Origin: Thiosocius teredinicola
GTDB taxonomy: Bacteria > Pseudomonadota > Gammaproteobacteria > Chromatiales > Chromatiaceae
DNA: 64,000 bases
NCBI RefSeq assembly: GCF_002009425.1
Contig: NZ_CP019936.1
Span: 3,273,297-3,337,296 of the forward strand
Reading direction: 5' to 3'
A program made the position numbers and the translations under genes. Shown piece after piece: positions 51,051 to 60,513 of the stretch. Position 1 is the stretch's first letter. The number at the start of each line of letters is the position of its first letter. The notes beneath the pieces are model-generated. The model was not told the DNA's origin. It saw nothing but the letters and a program-made list of their open reading frames with translations, and ran no database searches.

Positions 51051-52322
51051 ATGAATGTCAAAGAAGCAAAAATCGCCGTCATCGGACTGGGCTACGTCGG
51101 CCTGCCGCTGGCGGTTGAATTCGCTAAGAAATTTCCAGTGGTGGGGTACGATATCAGTGTTCCGCGTATTACTGAACTGCGACAGGGAAAAGACAGCTCG
51201 CTCGAAGTCGAGCCCGAAGAACTGGCCTCGGTGTCGATGGCCTTCACCGAGCAAGTCGACGACATTCGCGACTGCAATGTTTTTATCATTACGGTCCCTA
51301 CCCCGATCGACGACTACAAGAGCCCCGACCTTCGCCCCTTGATATCGGCCAGTCGCGACGTCGGTAAAGTCATCGGCAAGGGCGATGTCGTGATTTACGA
51401 ATCCACCGTCTACCCCGGCGCCACCGAAGAAGACTGCATACCGGTCATCGAGCAGGCATCCGGATTGACGTTCAACCAGGATTTTTTTGCCGGCTACAGT
51501 CCCGAACGCATCAACCCGGGCGATAAGGAACACCGCGTCACCACCATTAAAAAGGTAACCTCGGGCTCGACGCCGGAGATCGCCGATTTCGTCGACGAGT
51601 TGTACGCCAGCATCATCACCGCCGGCACGCACAAGGCGAGCAGCATCAAGGTCGCCGAGGCGGCAAAGGTTATCGAGAACACCCAGCGCGACGTCAACAT
51701 CGCGTTAGTGAATGAACTTTCACTTATCTTCGGCAAGCTCGGTATCGATACCGAAGAGGTGTTGAAGGCGGCCGGCACCAAGTGGAATTTCCTGCCGTTC
51801 CGTCCCGGGCTGGTCGGCGGCCACTGTATCGGTGTCGACCCCTATTACCTGACACACAAGGCGCAGGCGATCGGCTATCACCCGGCGATGATCCTCGCCG
51901 GCCGGCGCATCAACGACGGCATGGGCTCGCATGTGGCCGGTCGCGTGGTCAAGCTGATGCTGCAGCGCGGCCTCACGGTCAAAGGCGGGCGCGCACTGAT
52001 CATGGGCCTGACGTTCAAGGAGAACTGCCCCGACCTGCGCAACACCCGGGTCACCGATATCATCGACGAACTGCAGAGCTACGGCATGCAGGTCGATGTC
52101 TGGGATCCATGGGTCAGCAGCGAAGAAGCGCAGCACGAGTACGGCATCACGCCCGTCGCCCAGCCGGATAGCGGTGCCTACAATGCGATCGTACTGGCTG
52201 TTGCACATCGTCAGTTCGCCGATATGGGCGCCGACGATATCCGCGCCCTCGGTGCCGAGAATGCGGTGTTGTTCGATGTGAAATACCTCTTCCCTGCCGC
52301 AGACACCGACGGCCGACTGTAA
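51051..52322 (+). CDS. tviB: UDP-N-acetylhexosamine 6-dehydrogenase (TviB/WbpO-like)
   Basis: NAD-dependent four-electron oxidation of a UDP-N-acetyl sugar to the uronic acid, providing precursors for capsule or exopolysaccharide. 423 residues. Rossmann motif [16 protein letters not shown], substrate-site [34 protein letters not shown] and the catalytic Cys in [17 protein letters not shown]. The C-terminal half reads [20 protein letters not shown]. These match TviB/WbpO better than UDP-glucose dehydrogenase. The exact epimer (GlcNAc or GalNAc) is not resolved. It is followed 25 bases later by an epimerase gene. Confidence 0.92.
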   Translation: MNVKEAKIAVIGLGYVGLPLAVEFAKKFPVVGYDISVPRITELRQGKDSSLEVEPEELASVSMAFTEQVDDIRDCNVFIITVPTPIDDYKSPDLRPLISASRDVGKVIGKGDVVIYESTVYPGATEEDCIPVIEQASGLTFNQDFFAGYSPERINPGDKEHRVTTIKKVTSGSTPEIADFVDELYASIITAGTHKASSIKVAEAAKVIENTQRDVNIALVNELSLIFGKLGIDTEEVLKAAGTKWNFLPFRPGLVGGHCIGVDPYYLTHKAQAIGYHPAMILAGRRINDGMGSHVAGRVVKLMLQRGLTVKGGRALIMGLTFKENCPDLRNTRVTDIIDELQSYGMQVDVWDPWVSSEEAQHEYGITPVAQPDSGAYNAIVLAVAHRQFADMGADDIRALGAENAVLFDVKYLFPAADTDGRL

Positions 52323-52346
52323 GCAGAAACCCACAGGATTGTTGTT

Positions 52347-53354
52347 ATGCGAGTTTTGATTACCGGTAGTGCAGGCTTCATTGGATCGACCCTTGCCCTG
52401 CGCCTGCTCGAACGCGGTGACGAGGTCATCGGCGTCGATTGTCTCGACCCGTACTACGACGTAACGCTCAAAGAAGCGCGCTTGGCGCGCACGCTGGCCT
52501 ACGACGGCTACACCGAGGTACGTGCACGCATCGAAGACCGTGAGGCCATGGCCGACGCCTTCGCCAAGTACCAGCCGCAGCGCGTGGTCAACCTCGCCGC
52601 CCAGGCGGGCGTGCGTTACTCGATCGAAAACCCTTACGCCTATATCGACAGCAACCTGGTGGGCTTCGGCAACATCCTGCAAGGCTGCCGCACCCACAAC
52701 ATCGAGCACCTGGTGTACGCATCCTCCAGCTCGGTGTATGGCTCGAACACCAATATGCCGTTCTCGGTGCACGACAATGTCGATCACCCGGTCAGCCTGT
52801 ATGCGGCGACCAAGAAGGCCAATGAGCTGATGGCGCACACCTACAGCCACCTGTACAACCTGCCGACGACCGGCCTGCGCTTCTTCACCGTCTACGGCCC
52901 CTGGGGTCGTCCGGACATGGCGCTGTTCATGTTCACCAAGAACATCCTGGCGGGTAAATCGATCCCGGTGTTCAACTACGGCAAACACCGTCGCGACTTC
53001 ACCTATATCGATGACATCGTCGAAGGCGTGATCCGCGTGCTCGATCAGCCGGCACAGCCGAACCCGGATTGGAACGGCGACGAACCCGACTCCGGCACCA
53101 GCCGCGCGCCCTACCGCCTGTACAACATCGGCAACAACAGCCCGGTCGAGCTGATGCACTACATCGAAACGCTGGAAAACTGCCTCGGCAAGAAGGCGGA
53201 GAAGGAACTGCTGCCGCTGCAGCCGGGCGACGTACCGGATACCTATGCCAACGTCGACGACCTGGTGAACGACCTGGGCTACAAGCCGGCGACCAGTGTC
53301 GAAGAAGGCGTGGCCAACTTCGTCAAATGGTATCGCGAGTACTACAACGTCTGA
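52347..53354 (+). CDS. NAD-dependent sugar epimerase (UDP-glucuronate 4-epimerase-like)
   Basis: 335 residues, extended SDR family. The NAD-binding motif is [30 protein letters not shown]-type sequence appears as [20 protein letters not shown]. The catalytic YxxxK is in [15 protein letters not shown], and the sugar-binding region reads [29 protein letters not shown] is typical of uronate 4-epimerases. Next to the TviB-like dehydrogenase it likely epimerises the resulting UDP-uronic acid (for example GlcNAcA/GalNAcA). That substrate is inferred from context. It ends at a bidirectional terminator. Confidence 0.92.
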   Translation: MRVLITGSAGFIGSTLALRLLERGDEVIGVDCLDPYYDVTLKEARLARTLAYDGYTEVRARIEDREAMADAFAKYQPQRVVNLAAQAGVRYSIENPYAYIDSNLVGFGNILQGCRTHNIEHLVYASSSSVYGSNTNMPFSVHDNVDHPVSLYAATKKANELMAHTYSHLYNLPTTGLRFFTVYGPWGRPDMALFMFTKNILAGKSIPVFNYGKHRRDFTYIDDIVEGVIRVLDQPAQPNPDWNGDEPDSGTSRAPYRLYNIGNNSPVELMHYIETLENCLGKKAEKELLPLQPGDVPDTYANVDDLVNDLGYKPATSVEEGVANFVKWYREYYNV

Positions 53355-53376
53355 CTGCGGGGCTACCTGACCGACC

Positions 53377-53405
53377 AAAAAAAACGGGGCTCTGCCCCGT
53401 TTTTT
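53377..53405. terminator. bidirectional rho-independent terminator
   Basis: A-run, stem ACGGGGC / GCCCCGT with a short loop, then a T-run. It serves the converging epimerase (plus) and thrC (minus) genes, both of which end within about 25 bases. Confidence 0.9.
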
Positions 53406-53427
53406 GTTGCCTTTTACCGATTCGCCG

Positions 53428-54900
53428 TCAGAGAAAGGCGAGCACTTCGCGCTCGATGTCGTCCTTGTCGATCACCGTATCCTGCACCACGGGCTTGTCG
53501 AACAACGCCTCGATCATCGGCGGGATCGGTGTATTGGCGGTGGCGGCGATCGACTTCAACGCATCGATATCGTGGCTGTCGACCTCACCGGTCAGCGCAT
53601 GCGCGATGGTCGGCGAAAACTTGGTCCATTCCGCCGTCGAATAGACGATGCCAGGTAATGGTTTTTCACGACAGCTTGCATGCGCCTTGAAGCATGTCGC
53701 GGTATGTGGATCCATCAGGTAGCCGGTGTCGCGGAAGGTGTCGCGGATAGAGGTTTCGACCTCGCTATCATCGGCATAGTCGGCGGCGAACACGGCCTGC
53801 AACGCGGCCAACTCATCGCCCTTCAAACGGTATATGCGCTTCTGATCCAAGTCCGCCATCAACTCGCGGGTACGCTGCGCGCCGAACAGGTCAAAGAGAA
53901 TGCGCTCGATGTTCGACGACTTGAGAATATCCATCGCCGGTGAGCTGGTGGCGATCACCGCCCGATCGCGCAGATCGTAGACGCCGGTACGGATCAAGTC
54001 GGTCAGCACGTTGTTGCTGTTCGACGAGATCAGGATCTTCTCGACCGGCAGGCCCATCTTCATCGCGTAATAGCCGCCGAGTGCGTTGCCGAAGTTGCCG
54101 CTCGGCACATTCAGGTAGACCTTGTCGCCCAGCGTGACCGCGCCCTGGCGCACCAGCTCAAGGTAGCTGTGGATGTGGTAGATCTGCTGAAAGATGATGC
54201 GGCCGAAATTGACTGAGTTCGCCGCCGACAAATGGATATGGCGTTCGCGCAAGGTGCCGCGAAACGCATCCGACGACAGCAAGGTCTTTAGCGCCGTTTG
54301 TGCGTCGTCGAAGTTGCCGTGGATGCCGATCACCTTCAGGTTGGCGGCATCTTCTGTCACCATCTGCAGGCGCTGCACATCCGAGGTGCCGCCATCCGGA
54401 TACAGGCAGGCGACCCTCACGTTGGCGCGATCTTTAAAGGTCTCCAGCGTTGCCGGACCGGTATCGCCGCTGGTTGCCGCGAGGATCAGGTACTGCTCAT
54501 TGCGTGCCTGCGCCAGGCTCGACAGCACCACGCCGAACGGCTGCAGCGCCATGTCTTTGAATGCCCGTGTCGGGCCGTGGTAAAGCTCGGTGACAAACAG
54601 ATCGTCGCGCACCCGCACCACTGGAACAGGTTGGGCCGGGTCGTCGAAACCGTCGTAGAGGCTCAGCGCCGCATCGATGACCTCGGCGTCGATATCCAGT
54701 TCATAGGCATCGAGCACGGCGCGCGCCAGCGTCTTGTAGTCGCTGGACAGATGCGATCGAAGGAACGATTCACCGAGCTGTGGCAGGTATTCAGGGACGT
54801 AAATGCCGCCGAACGACGACATCGGGCTGAGAATGGCCTGGGAGAAGCTGACCGACGACGACCGCTTGCCGTCGTTGCCTCGGGTTTCGATGAAATTCAT
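53428..54900 (-). CDS. thrC: threonine synthase
   Basis: PLP enzyme that converts O-phosphohomoserine to threonine. 490 residues, the longer class found in many proteobacteria and yeast. The PLP lysine is in YHGPTRAFKDMALQPFG. The phosphate-binding loop is AATSGDTGPATLETF, followed by LYPDGGTSDVQRLQM and VPSGNFGNALGGYYAMKMGL. It is third in the alaC-hom-(RpfE-like)-thrC row, 32 bases after the RpfE-like gene. Confidence 0.98.
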   Translation of the reverse strand: MNFIETRGNDGKRSSSVSFSQAILSPMSSFGGIYVPEYLPQLGESFLRSHLSSDYKTLARAVLDAYELDIDAEVIDAALSLYDGFDDPAQPVPVVRVRDDLFVTELYHGPTRAFKDMALQPFGVVLSSLAQARNEQYLILAATSGDTGPATLETFKDRANVRVACLYPDGGTSDVQRLQMVTEDAANLKVIGIHGNFDDAQTALKTLLSSDAFRGTLRERHIHLSAANSVNFGRIIFQQIYHIHSYLELVRQGAVTLGDKVYLNVPSGNFGNALGGYYAMKMGLPVEKILISSNSNNVLTDLIRTGVYDLRDRAVIATSSPAMDILKSSNIERILFDLFGAQRTRELMADLDQKRIYRLKGDELAALQAVFAADYADDSEVETSIRDTFRDTGYLMDPHTATCFKAHASCREKPLPGIVYSTAEWTKFSPTIAHALTGEVDSHDIDALKSIAATANTPIPPMIEALFDKPVVQDTVIDKDDIEREVLAFL

Positions 54901-54932
54901 GATGAGCGCTGCGTGTTCAACAAAGGCGCGGA

Positions 54933-55928
54933 TTATAACTCTTTGTTGCTACCGCGGCTGACCGGCGCTTGCGGACCATCCTCGAGCCAGGCAGATAAGG
55001 GTCGCCGCCTGCGCCAGAAACGCCTGGCCGCACCCGCATGCCAGCGGTGAACCCCGCCGTTGCCCGGATGCAGGTGCAGTTCGTCGCAGTCATCCAGCAG
55101 TATCGCCACGCAGTTGTCGAGTGCGACTAGGGCCTGCACCCAGCTGCCCTTATCGGCGCGCGACACGGCCTGCTCTACCGTGCGATCGACGATCAGCTCA
55201 CGCCGCTCGCCACCGCGACGCAGTTGGCGCAAACCGCGGGCCAGCGCGCACTCGCCGACTACGCGCACCTCGGGACCATCCCCCTGCGGCGGCAATACAC
55301 CGCCCCCGCTGAACCACAGGCCACCGAGCGTCGGTCGACCCAGCGCCTCGCGTTGCCGATTGAAATCCAAGCCGTAGCACAGCATCTGGGTTTCGTTGAG
55401 CAGGCTGTGCCACTCACGTTGCGCATCACCCACCGGCAGATGACCGTCGAGACCACGCCCGATCACGGCCGACAGCGGACGCGTCCTGATCGAGGGCGCC
55501 TGTTCACACTGCAGATAGAGTCGGCCGGAATGATCACTGGCGAGACGCAAGCCGTCGTCGGCATAGTGCGCATTGAACGCCTGCACCAGCTCATTGCGTT
55601 CATCGTCGTCGAGCGGATCGTCGTCGAGATCGAACGCCAACAGGCAATCGCGATCGGGCACCAGGCGCAAGGGATCGGCGTGCAACAGATAACCCGCAGG
55701 CGCCTCACCGGCATCGGCGAAATAGCTGACCGCAGCGGTCGGCAGATCGCTACCCGCTGCCTGCTCGATACCGAACAGCGCAAACAAGCCGCCCGCATAA
55801 CCGGCCGGTTCAAAGAGCCGGTCGGCGCGCGCGAGCAGGCGCTCGATCTGCGGCAGCGCGGGATGATCGTCGTGCCCGGCCCACGGCAAGGGCCCCAGCA
55901 AGCCGGGCACGAACAGGTGACGAATCAC
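54933..55928 (-). CDS. RpfE-like protein of unknown function (COG4255 type)
   Basis: 331 residues from a GTG at 55928. Resembles the proteins called RpfE in Xanthomonas, sometimes annotated as phosphoglycerate mutase without evidence. Family-like stretches are HLFVPGLLGPLPW, HADPLRLVPDRDCLLAFDLD, WHSLLNETQMLCYGLDFNRQ, and LGRPTLGGLWFSGGGVLP. No phosphatase or mutase metal motif is seen. The C-terminal 120 residues look like a separate domain ending in a basic tail. It starts 4 bases after hom and lies before thrC, so it is co-transcribed with threonine genes, which is an unusual location. Confidence 0.75.
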   Translation of the reverse strand: MIRHLFVPGLLGPLPWAGHDDHPALPQIERLLARADRLFEPAGYAGGLFALFGIEQAAGSDLPTAAVSYFADAGEAPAGYLLHADPLRLVPDRDCLLAFDLDDDPLDDDERNELVQAFNAHYADDGLRLASDHSGRLYLQCEQAPSIRTRPLSAVIGRGLDGHLPVGDAQREWHSLLNETQMLCYGLDFNRQREALGRPTLGGLWFSGGGVLPPQGDGPEVRVVGECALARGLRQLRRGGERRELIVDRTVEQAVSRADKGSWVQALVALDNCVAILLDDCDELHLHPGNGGVHRWHAGAARRFWRRRRPLSAWLEDGPQAPVSRGSNKEL

Positions 55929-55932
55929 ACCG

Positions 55933-57243
55933 TCAGCTAAGGCTTTCGACGCGAATCCGGATCACGTCGGCAGAGATGGCGTCGAGTGCCTCGATCTTGC
56001 TGATCGCCTCGTTCATCTGCCGTTCGAGCACGCGGTGCGTCAACATCACCAGCGGCACCTGGTTTTCACCTTCGCGCGGCTGTTTCTGCTTGATCGCTTC
56101 GATGCTGATACCGGCATCGCCGAGGATCCCGGCAACCGCCGCAACCACGCCCGGCTTATCTTCGGCAGTCATGCGCAGGTAGTACGCCGTCTCGACATCG
56201 TCCATCGACAACACCGACATATCCGACAACTCGCCCGGCTGGAAGGCCAGGTGCGGCACACGATTTTCCGGATCGGTGGTCAACGTGCGGGTGACGTCGA
56301 TCACATCGGCCACGACCGCCGAAGCGGTCGGCAGCGAGCCGGCACCGGCACCGTAGTACAGCGTCGGACCCACCGCGTCGCCCTTGACCAGCACCGCGTT
56401 CATCACGCCGTCGACATTGGCGATCAGGCGACGCTCCGGAATCAGCGTGGGATGCACGCGCAGTTCAATGCCCTTCTCCGTGCGTCGCGTGACGCCGAGA
56501 TGCTTGATGCGGTAACCGAACTCTTCGGCATAGGTCACGTCCTGCGGTTCGATACGGCTGATACCTTCGGTGTAGCAGCGGTCGAACTGCAGCGGGATAC
56601 CGAACGCCAGCGACGCCAGGATGGTCAGCTTGTGCGCAGCATCGATACCTTCGACGTCGAAGGTCGGATCCGCCTCGGCATAACCGAGCGCCTGCGCTTC
56701 GGCCAACACGTCGGCGAAGTCGCGACCCTTGTCGCGCATCTCGGTCAGTATGAAGTTGCCGGTGCCGTTGATGATGCCGGCGATCCATTCGATATGGTTC
56801 GCCGCCAAGCCTTCACGCACCGCCTTGATGATCGGAATACCGCCGGCAACCGCCGCCTCGAACGCGACGGTCACGCCTTTGGCCTGCGCCGCGGCGAAGA
56901 TCTCGTCGCCGTGCATGGCGATCAGCGCCTTGTTGGCGGTGACCACGTGCTTGCCGTTCTCGATCGCTTTGAGCACCAGCTCGCGCGCCGGTGAGTAACC
57001 GCCGATCAACTCGACAACGATGTCGATCTCGGGGTTCTCGACCACCTTGAAGGCATCATCGGTGACCTCGACGGTATCGATGCCATCGAGTGACTCCCGA
57101 TTGAACTCACGCGCCGCTGCGTGCGCCACGACAATCTCGCGACCGGCACGGCGCGCGATCTCAACCGCGTTTCTGACCAGTACATTGAGCGTACCGCCAC
57201 CCACGGTACCCAGGCCCAACAGGCCGACTTTGACGGGTTTCAA
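55933..57243 (-). CDS. hom: homoserine dehydrogenase
   Basis: Reduces aspartate semialdehyde to homoserine. 436 residues from a TTG at 57243 (MKPVKVGLLGLGTVGGGTL). No ATG fits, and a GGAG lies about ten bases upstream. After the NAD(P) domain come AAVAGGIPIIKAVREGLAAN, IAGIINGTGNFILTEM and ADPTFDVEGIDAAHKL. A C-terminal ACT domain (YYLRMTAEDKPGVVAAVAGI) is expected to give threonine feedback control. It is monofunctional, without aspartokinase. Confidence 0.98.
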   Translation of the reverse strand: MKPVKVGLLGLGTVGGGTLNVLVRNAVEIARRAGREIVVAHAAAREFNRESLDGIDTVEVTDDAFKVVENPEIDIVVELIGGYSPARELVLKAIENGKHVVTANKALIAMHGDEIFAAAQAKGVTVAFEAAVAGGIPIIKAVREGLAANHIEWIAGIINGTGNFILTEMRDKGRDFADVLAEAQALGYAEADPTFDVEGIDAAHKLTILASLAFGIPLQFDRCYTEGISRIEPQDVTYAEEFGYRIKHLGVTRRTEKGIELRVHPTLIPERRLIANVDGVMNAVLVKGDAVGPTLYYGAGAGSLPTASAVVADVIDVTRTLTTDPENRVPHLAFQPGELSDMSVLSMDDVETAYYLRMTAEDKPGVVAAVAGILGDAGISIEAIKQKQPREGENQVPLVMLTHRVLERQMNEAISKIEALDAISADVIRIRVESLS

Positions 57244-57289
57244 CGTTGTATTACTCCACTTTCTCTGTGCGACGGGATCGAGCGTATTC

Positions 57290-58501
57290 TCAACTCGCCG
57301 CTTTCAGCACGCCATCCCGGCGAAACATGTCTTTGATACCGCGCAACGCCTGACGCGTGCGGTGCTCATTCTCGATCAGGCCGAAGCGCACGTGGTCATC
57401 GCCGTAGGAGCCGAATCCGACGCCCGGCGATACCGCCACCCTGGCTTCACGCAACAGCTTTTTCGAGAACTCCAGCGATCCCATCTGCCGGTACGGTTGC
57501 GGGATCGGCGCCCAGACGAACATCGTCGCCTTCGGTTTGACCACGTCCCAACCCATGGCGTTGAGACCGTCGCACAACACATCGCGGCGACGCTGATACA
57601 TCATGCGTATCTCATCGACGCAATCCTGCGGTCCTTCGAGCGCCGCGATGGCCGCGACCTGGATCGGCGTAAACATGCCGTAATCGAGATACGACTTTAT
57701 TTTCGCCAACGCCGCTACCAGGGTTTTGTTACCGACCATGAAACCGACACGCCAGCCGGGCATGTTGTAGGTCTTCGACATCGAGTAGAACTCGACAGCG
57801 ATATCCTCTGCACCCGGCACCTGCAGGATCGACGGCGCCTTGTAGCCATCGAACGAGATCGCGGCATAGGCCAGGTCGTGGATGACCCAGATGTTGTTGG
57901 CCTTGGCGACCTCGATGATGCGTTCGAAGAACTCGAGGTCGACGCACTGCGTGGTCGGATTACCGGGAAAGTTCACTACCAGCATCTTCGGACGCGGCCA
58001 CGACTCCTCGATCGCCTTGTGCAGCTCCTCGAAGAAATCGTGCTCGGGCGTCATCGGCACATGGCGCACATCGGCGCCGGCGATGATGAAGCCGTAAGGG
58101 TGAATCGGATAGGCCGGATTGGGCACCAGTACCGAATCGCCCGGCCCCATGCAGGCAAGCGCCAGGTGCGCCAGTCCCTCTTTCGAACCGATCGTTACGA
58201 TCGCCTGCGAATCAGGATCCAGGTTGACGTCGAACTCCGACTTGTACCAGTTGCAGATCGCACGCCGCAGGCGCGGGATGCCGCGCGACACCGAGTAGCG
58301 ATGGGTATCGTTGCGTTGCGCGGCCTCGACCAGTTTGTCGACGATGTGTTTCGGCGTCGGCTGGTCTGGGTTTCCCATACCGAAATCGATAATGTCTTCC
58401 CCGCGCGCTCGCGCTTCGGCCTTCAACTCGTTCACGATGGCGAACACGTAAGGCGGCAAGCGCTTGATTCTGCGAAAATCTTCCATTTCCGGGGACGACA
58501 C
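57290..58501 (-). CDS. alaC: alanine/pyruvate aminotransferase AlaC-like
   Basis: PLP class I aminotransferase, 403 residues from a GTG at 58501 with GAGG upstream. An ATG five codons later is the alternative. The PLP lysine is in [19 protein letters not shown]. Other contacts are [25 protein letters not shown] and [17 protein letters not shown]. Homologues next to hom and thrC are alanine transaminases (AlaC/YfdZ). Activity on other small amino acids is possible. Divergent from the Mth938-domain gene. Confidence 0.92.
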   Translation of the reverse strand: MSSPEMEDFRRIKRLPPYVFAIVNELKAEARARGEDIIDFGMGNPDQPTPKHIVDKLVEAAQRNDTHRYSVSRGIPRLRRAICNWYKSEFDVNLDPDSQAIVTIGSKEGLAHLALACMGPGDSVLVPNPAYPIHPYGFIIAGADVRHVPMTPEHDFFEELHKAIEESWPRPKMLVVNFPGNPTTQCVDLEFFERIIEVAKANNIWVIHDLAYAAISFDGYKAPSILQVPGAEDIAVEFYSMSKTYNMPGWRVGFMVGNKTLVAALAKIKSYLDYGMFTPIQVAAIAALEGPQDCVDEIRMMYQRRRDVLCDGLNAMGWDVVKPKATMFVWAPIPQPYRQMGSLEFSKKLLREARVAVSPGVGFGSYGDDHVRFGLIENEHRTRQALRGIKDMFRRDGVLKAAS

Positions 58502-58642
58502 GGGGTTACCTCAACGGTTTTGCGGAGCGAAAATCAAACGAGATACGCTACAGGAGTCCCGCGCAAAATGTCAATGAAATTAGGTGATTAGACCACCAAC
58601 GATGGGATTCCGGCGCGCACCGGCGCACACTGGGAGAAAACG

Positions 58643-59026
58643 ATGAAGATGGCCCTCGACGGCGCCGCCAACACCAACGTCGTCAAATCGTACCGCCCGG
58701 GCGAGGTTCAGATCCGCCAGCAGCGGTACAAGCGCAGCCTGATCGTGCTGCCGAACGAGATCGTCGACGATTGGCCGGCCGACGACGCGAGCCGTTTGTG
58801 CGCAGCCGACCTGCGACCGATCGCCGACCGGCAACCCGAGGTGCTGATCCTGGGAACCGGTGACATCCAGGTGTTTCCCGACCCGGGAATATTCGTCACG
58901 CTGATCGATCTGCAGATCGGCTTCGAGGTGATGGACAACGCGGCCGCCTGCCGCACCTTCAACATCCTGCTCGCGGAACAACGCCGCGTCGCCCTCGCCC
59001 TGCTGTTTCCCCCAATCGACAACTGA
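58643..59026 (+). CDS. Mth938-domain (DUF498) protein
   Basis: 127 residues from the ATG at 58643, with GGGAG nine bases upstream. The Mth938/NDUFAF3-like fold is shown by VKSYRPGEVQIRQQRYKRSL, VLILGTGDIQVFPDPGI and GFEVMDNAAACRTFNILLAE. Related proteins include the complex I assembly factor AF3 in mitochondria, but the bacterial role is unknown. The reverse strand also has a long open frame (58580-59065) without family features; the plus-strand gene is the real one. Confidence 0.85.
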   Translation: MKMALDGAANTNVVKSYRPGEVQIRQQRYKRSLIVLPNEIVDDWPADDASRLCAADLRPIADRQPEVLILGTGDIQVFPDPGIFVTLIDLQIGFEVMDNAAACRTFNILLAEQRRVALALLFPPIDN

Positions 59027-59051
59027 GCCCCGTCCCACCGTCCGCCACGTT

Positions 59052-59065
59052 ATGACGCAAATCAA
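59052..59065 (+). promoter_or_regulatory. FNR/DNR-type binding site upstream of the V/A-ATPase operon
   Basis: ATGACGCAAATCAA has the TGA-N6-TCA core of FNR-family sites, with one perfect half (ATCAA) and one weaker half (ATGAC). The centre (59058.5) lies about 60 bases before the expected start of a transcript from the TAGACT -10-like element at 59106-59111, near the class I position. It suggests oxygen- or nitric-oxide-related control; this is an inference from motif match alone. Confidence 0.45.
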
Positions 59066-59078
59066 TTAACCTGGCGTC

Positions 59079-59090
59079 TGTCATATGACA
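59079..59090. promoter_or_regulatory. perfect 12-bp palindrome upstream of the V/A-ATPase operon
   Basis: TGTCATATGACA is its own reverse complement and lies between the FNR-like site and the -10-like element, in the position of an operator. No regulator is assigned. Confidence 0.4.
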
Positions 59091-59152
59091 CCATCGTTCG
59101 CGGATTAGACTAAATATCAATCCCACTCACCGATGGTAGAGAACCGGATACC

Positions 59153-59482
59153 GTGGACGACACCCTGAAACGGCTACTGGCCGCCGAAAATGCTGCCGGT
59201 GAACTTGTCGCCAAGGCGCAAGCCGACAGCGACCACAAGGTGCAGACGGCATTGCAGGAGGCACGTCAGCAGGAGGACCGGTTCCAGGCGCGCGTTCCCG
59301 AGATTCGTGCCTCGTTTCTCGAAAAATCCGATCAGCGCGCCAACCAGACCGTCGCCGAGATGGAGCGGCGTTTTCAGGAGACCCTGTCGCAATTGCGCGA
59401 CGCAGCCGAGGCGCACGAAGAGGCTGCGGTGGACGCGGCGTTCTCCCATCTGCTGGGTGACAACGAAAAGGATCGCCCGTGA
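59153..59482 (+). CDS. V/A-type ATPase peripheral stalk subunit G/H
   Basis: 109 residues from a GTG at 59153. An almost unbroken charged coiled coil (AENAAGELVAKAQADSDHK, EARQQEDRFQARVPEI, RANQTVAEMERRFQETLSQL), as expected for the AhaH/NtpF-type partner of subunit E in the peripheral stalk. Sequence identity in this family is low, so the call depends on coiled-coil character, size and first position in the operon. It overlaps subunit C by four bases (GTGA). Confidence 0.75.
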   Translation: MDDTLKRLLAAENAAGELVAKAQADSDHKVQTALQEARQQEDRFQARVPEIRASFLEKSDQRANQTVAEMERRFQETLSQLRDAAEAHEEAAVDAAFSHLLGDNEKDRP

Positions 59483-60513
59483 GTCGCATCGCCGATCAGG
59501 CCTATCTGCGGACACGACTGGCGATCATGAGCACCAACCTGCTCAGCCCGGAACAGCTCATCGACCTGAGCCAACTGCCGCTGGACGAGCTGAGTACGCG
59601 CAGCGGCTTCGACGTGATCAAGGGCAACAACGTCGCCCAACGACTGGCCACCTTTGAGCGCGCCTTGATGCAGACCTGGCTGGATGAACTCAGTGCCCTG
59701 CTGCGACCGCTAAAGGGCCCGGCGCGTCGCCTGCTGACCCAATGGGCAAGCCGTTACGAGTTACTCAATATCAAAGCCCTGGTGCGCGGCAAGATCGGTC
59801 AGCTACCAAACGAAGAGATCGAACGCAGCCTGTTCCAATTGCCCGGCTTTCTCAGTCTCAACCACGATGAGTTACTGAACACCGACAGCGTGCCCGAACT
59901 GCTGCGCCACCTGCAGAAGACACGCTACAACCGCATCGCGACCCAGGCACTGCGTCGCTACGAGGAACGCCCCGATCCGTTTCTGCTCGATGCCACGCTC
60001 GATCAACAGTTCTACTCCGAACTGATCGATCGCGCGCGCCAGCTCGAATCGCCCGATCGCGACGAGACACTCGACCTGATCGGCCGCATTGTCGACCGGC
60101 ACAACCTGGTGTGGAGCCTGCGCTACCGTTACAACTACGAACTGCAGGCCAGCGAGGTGCTGTACCTGGCGATCGATGGTGGGCGCATCCTCAATCGTCA
60201 GGAACTGCAGCACATCCTGCAGGCCGATACGCTCGACGAGGCGATATCGGTGCTGCCGGCGAGCCTGTTCGGCGACAAAGCGGTTCCCAAGCAGATCCTG
60301 CTGATCGAGGCCATGCTGCGGCGCAATCTGCACGATCGCGCACGCGGCCTGATGCGCCGCAGCCCGTCGGCGCTGACCAGTGTGCTCGCCTACCTGGTTC
60401 TGCGCTTCGGCGACATCAACACCCTGTACGCCATCGTCCATGCCCGGATCTACGGCATCGACGACGCGGTCCTCAGCGACGCGCTCGATCCCTTGCACCG
60501 CGAGGCCGCCTGA
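59479..60513 (+). CDS. V/A-type ATPase subunit C
   Basis: 344 residues from a GTG at 59479. An all-helical subunit linking the rotor socket to the membrane ring (AC39/NtpC family). Typical sequences are AYLRTRLAIMSTNLLSPEQL, RYELLNIKALVRGKI, DETLDLIGRIVDRHNLVWSL and the Tyr-rich RYRYNYELQASEVLYLAIDG. Also typical is the ending LVLRFGDINTLYAIVHARIYG. It is coupled to both neighbours by overlapping start/stop codons. Confidence 0.9.
   Translation: MSRIADQAYLRTRLAIMSTNLLSPEQLIDLSQLPLDELSTRSGFDVIKGNNVAQRLATFERALMQTWLDELSALLRPLKGPARRLLTQWASRYELLNIKALVRGKIGQLPNEEIERSLFQLPGFLSLNHDELLNTDSVPELLRHLQKTRYNRIATQALRRYEERPDPFLLDATLDQQFYSELIDRARQLESPDRDETLDLIGRIVDRHNLVWSLRYRYNYELQASEVLYLAIDGGRILNRQELQHILQADTLDEAISVLPASLFGDKAVPKQILLIEAMLRRNLHDRARGLMRRSPSALTSVLAYLVLRFGDINTLYAIVHARIYGIDDAVLSDALDPLHREAA

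Noticed and set aside
58580-59065. 161-codon minus-strand frame overlapping the Mth938-type gene
   Set aside because: The plus-strand gene has the family motifs and a good ribosome-binding site; the minus frame has neither.
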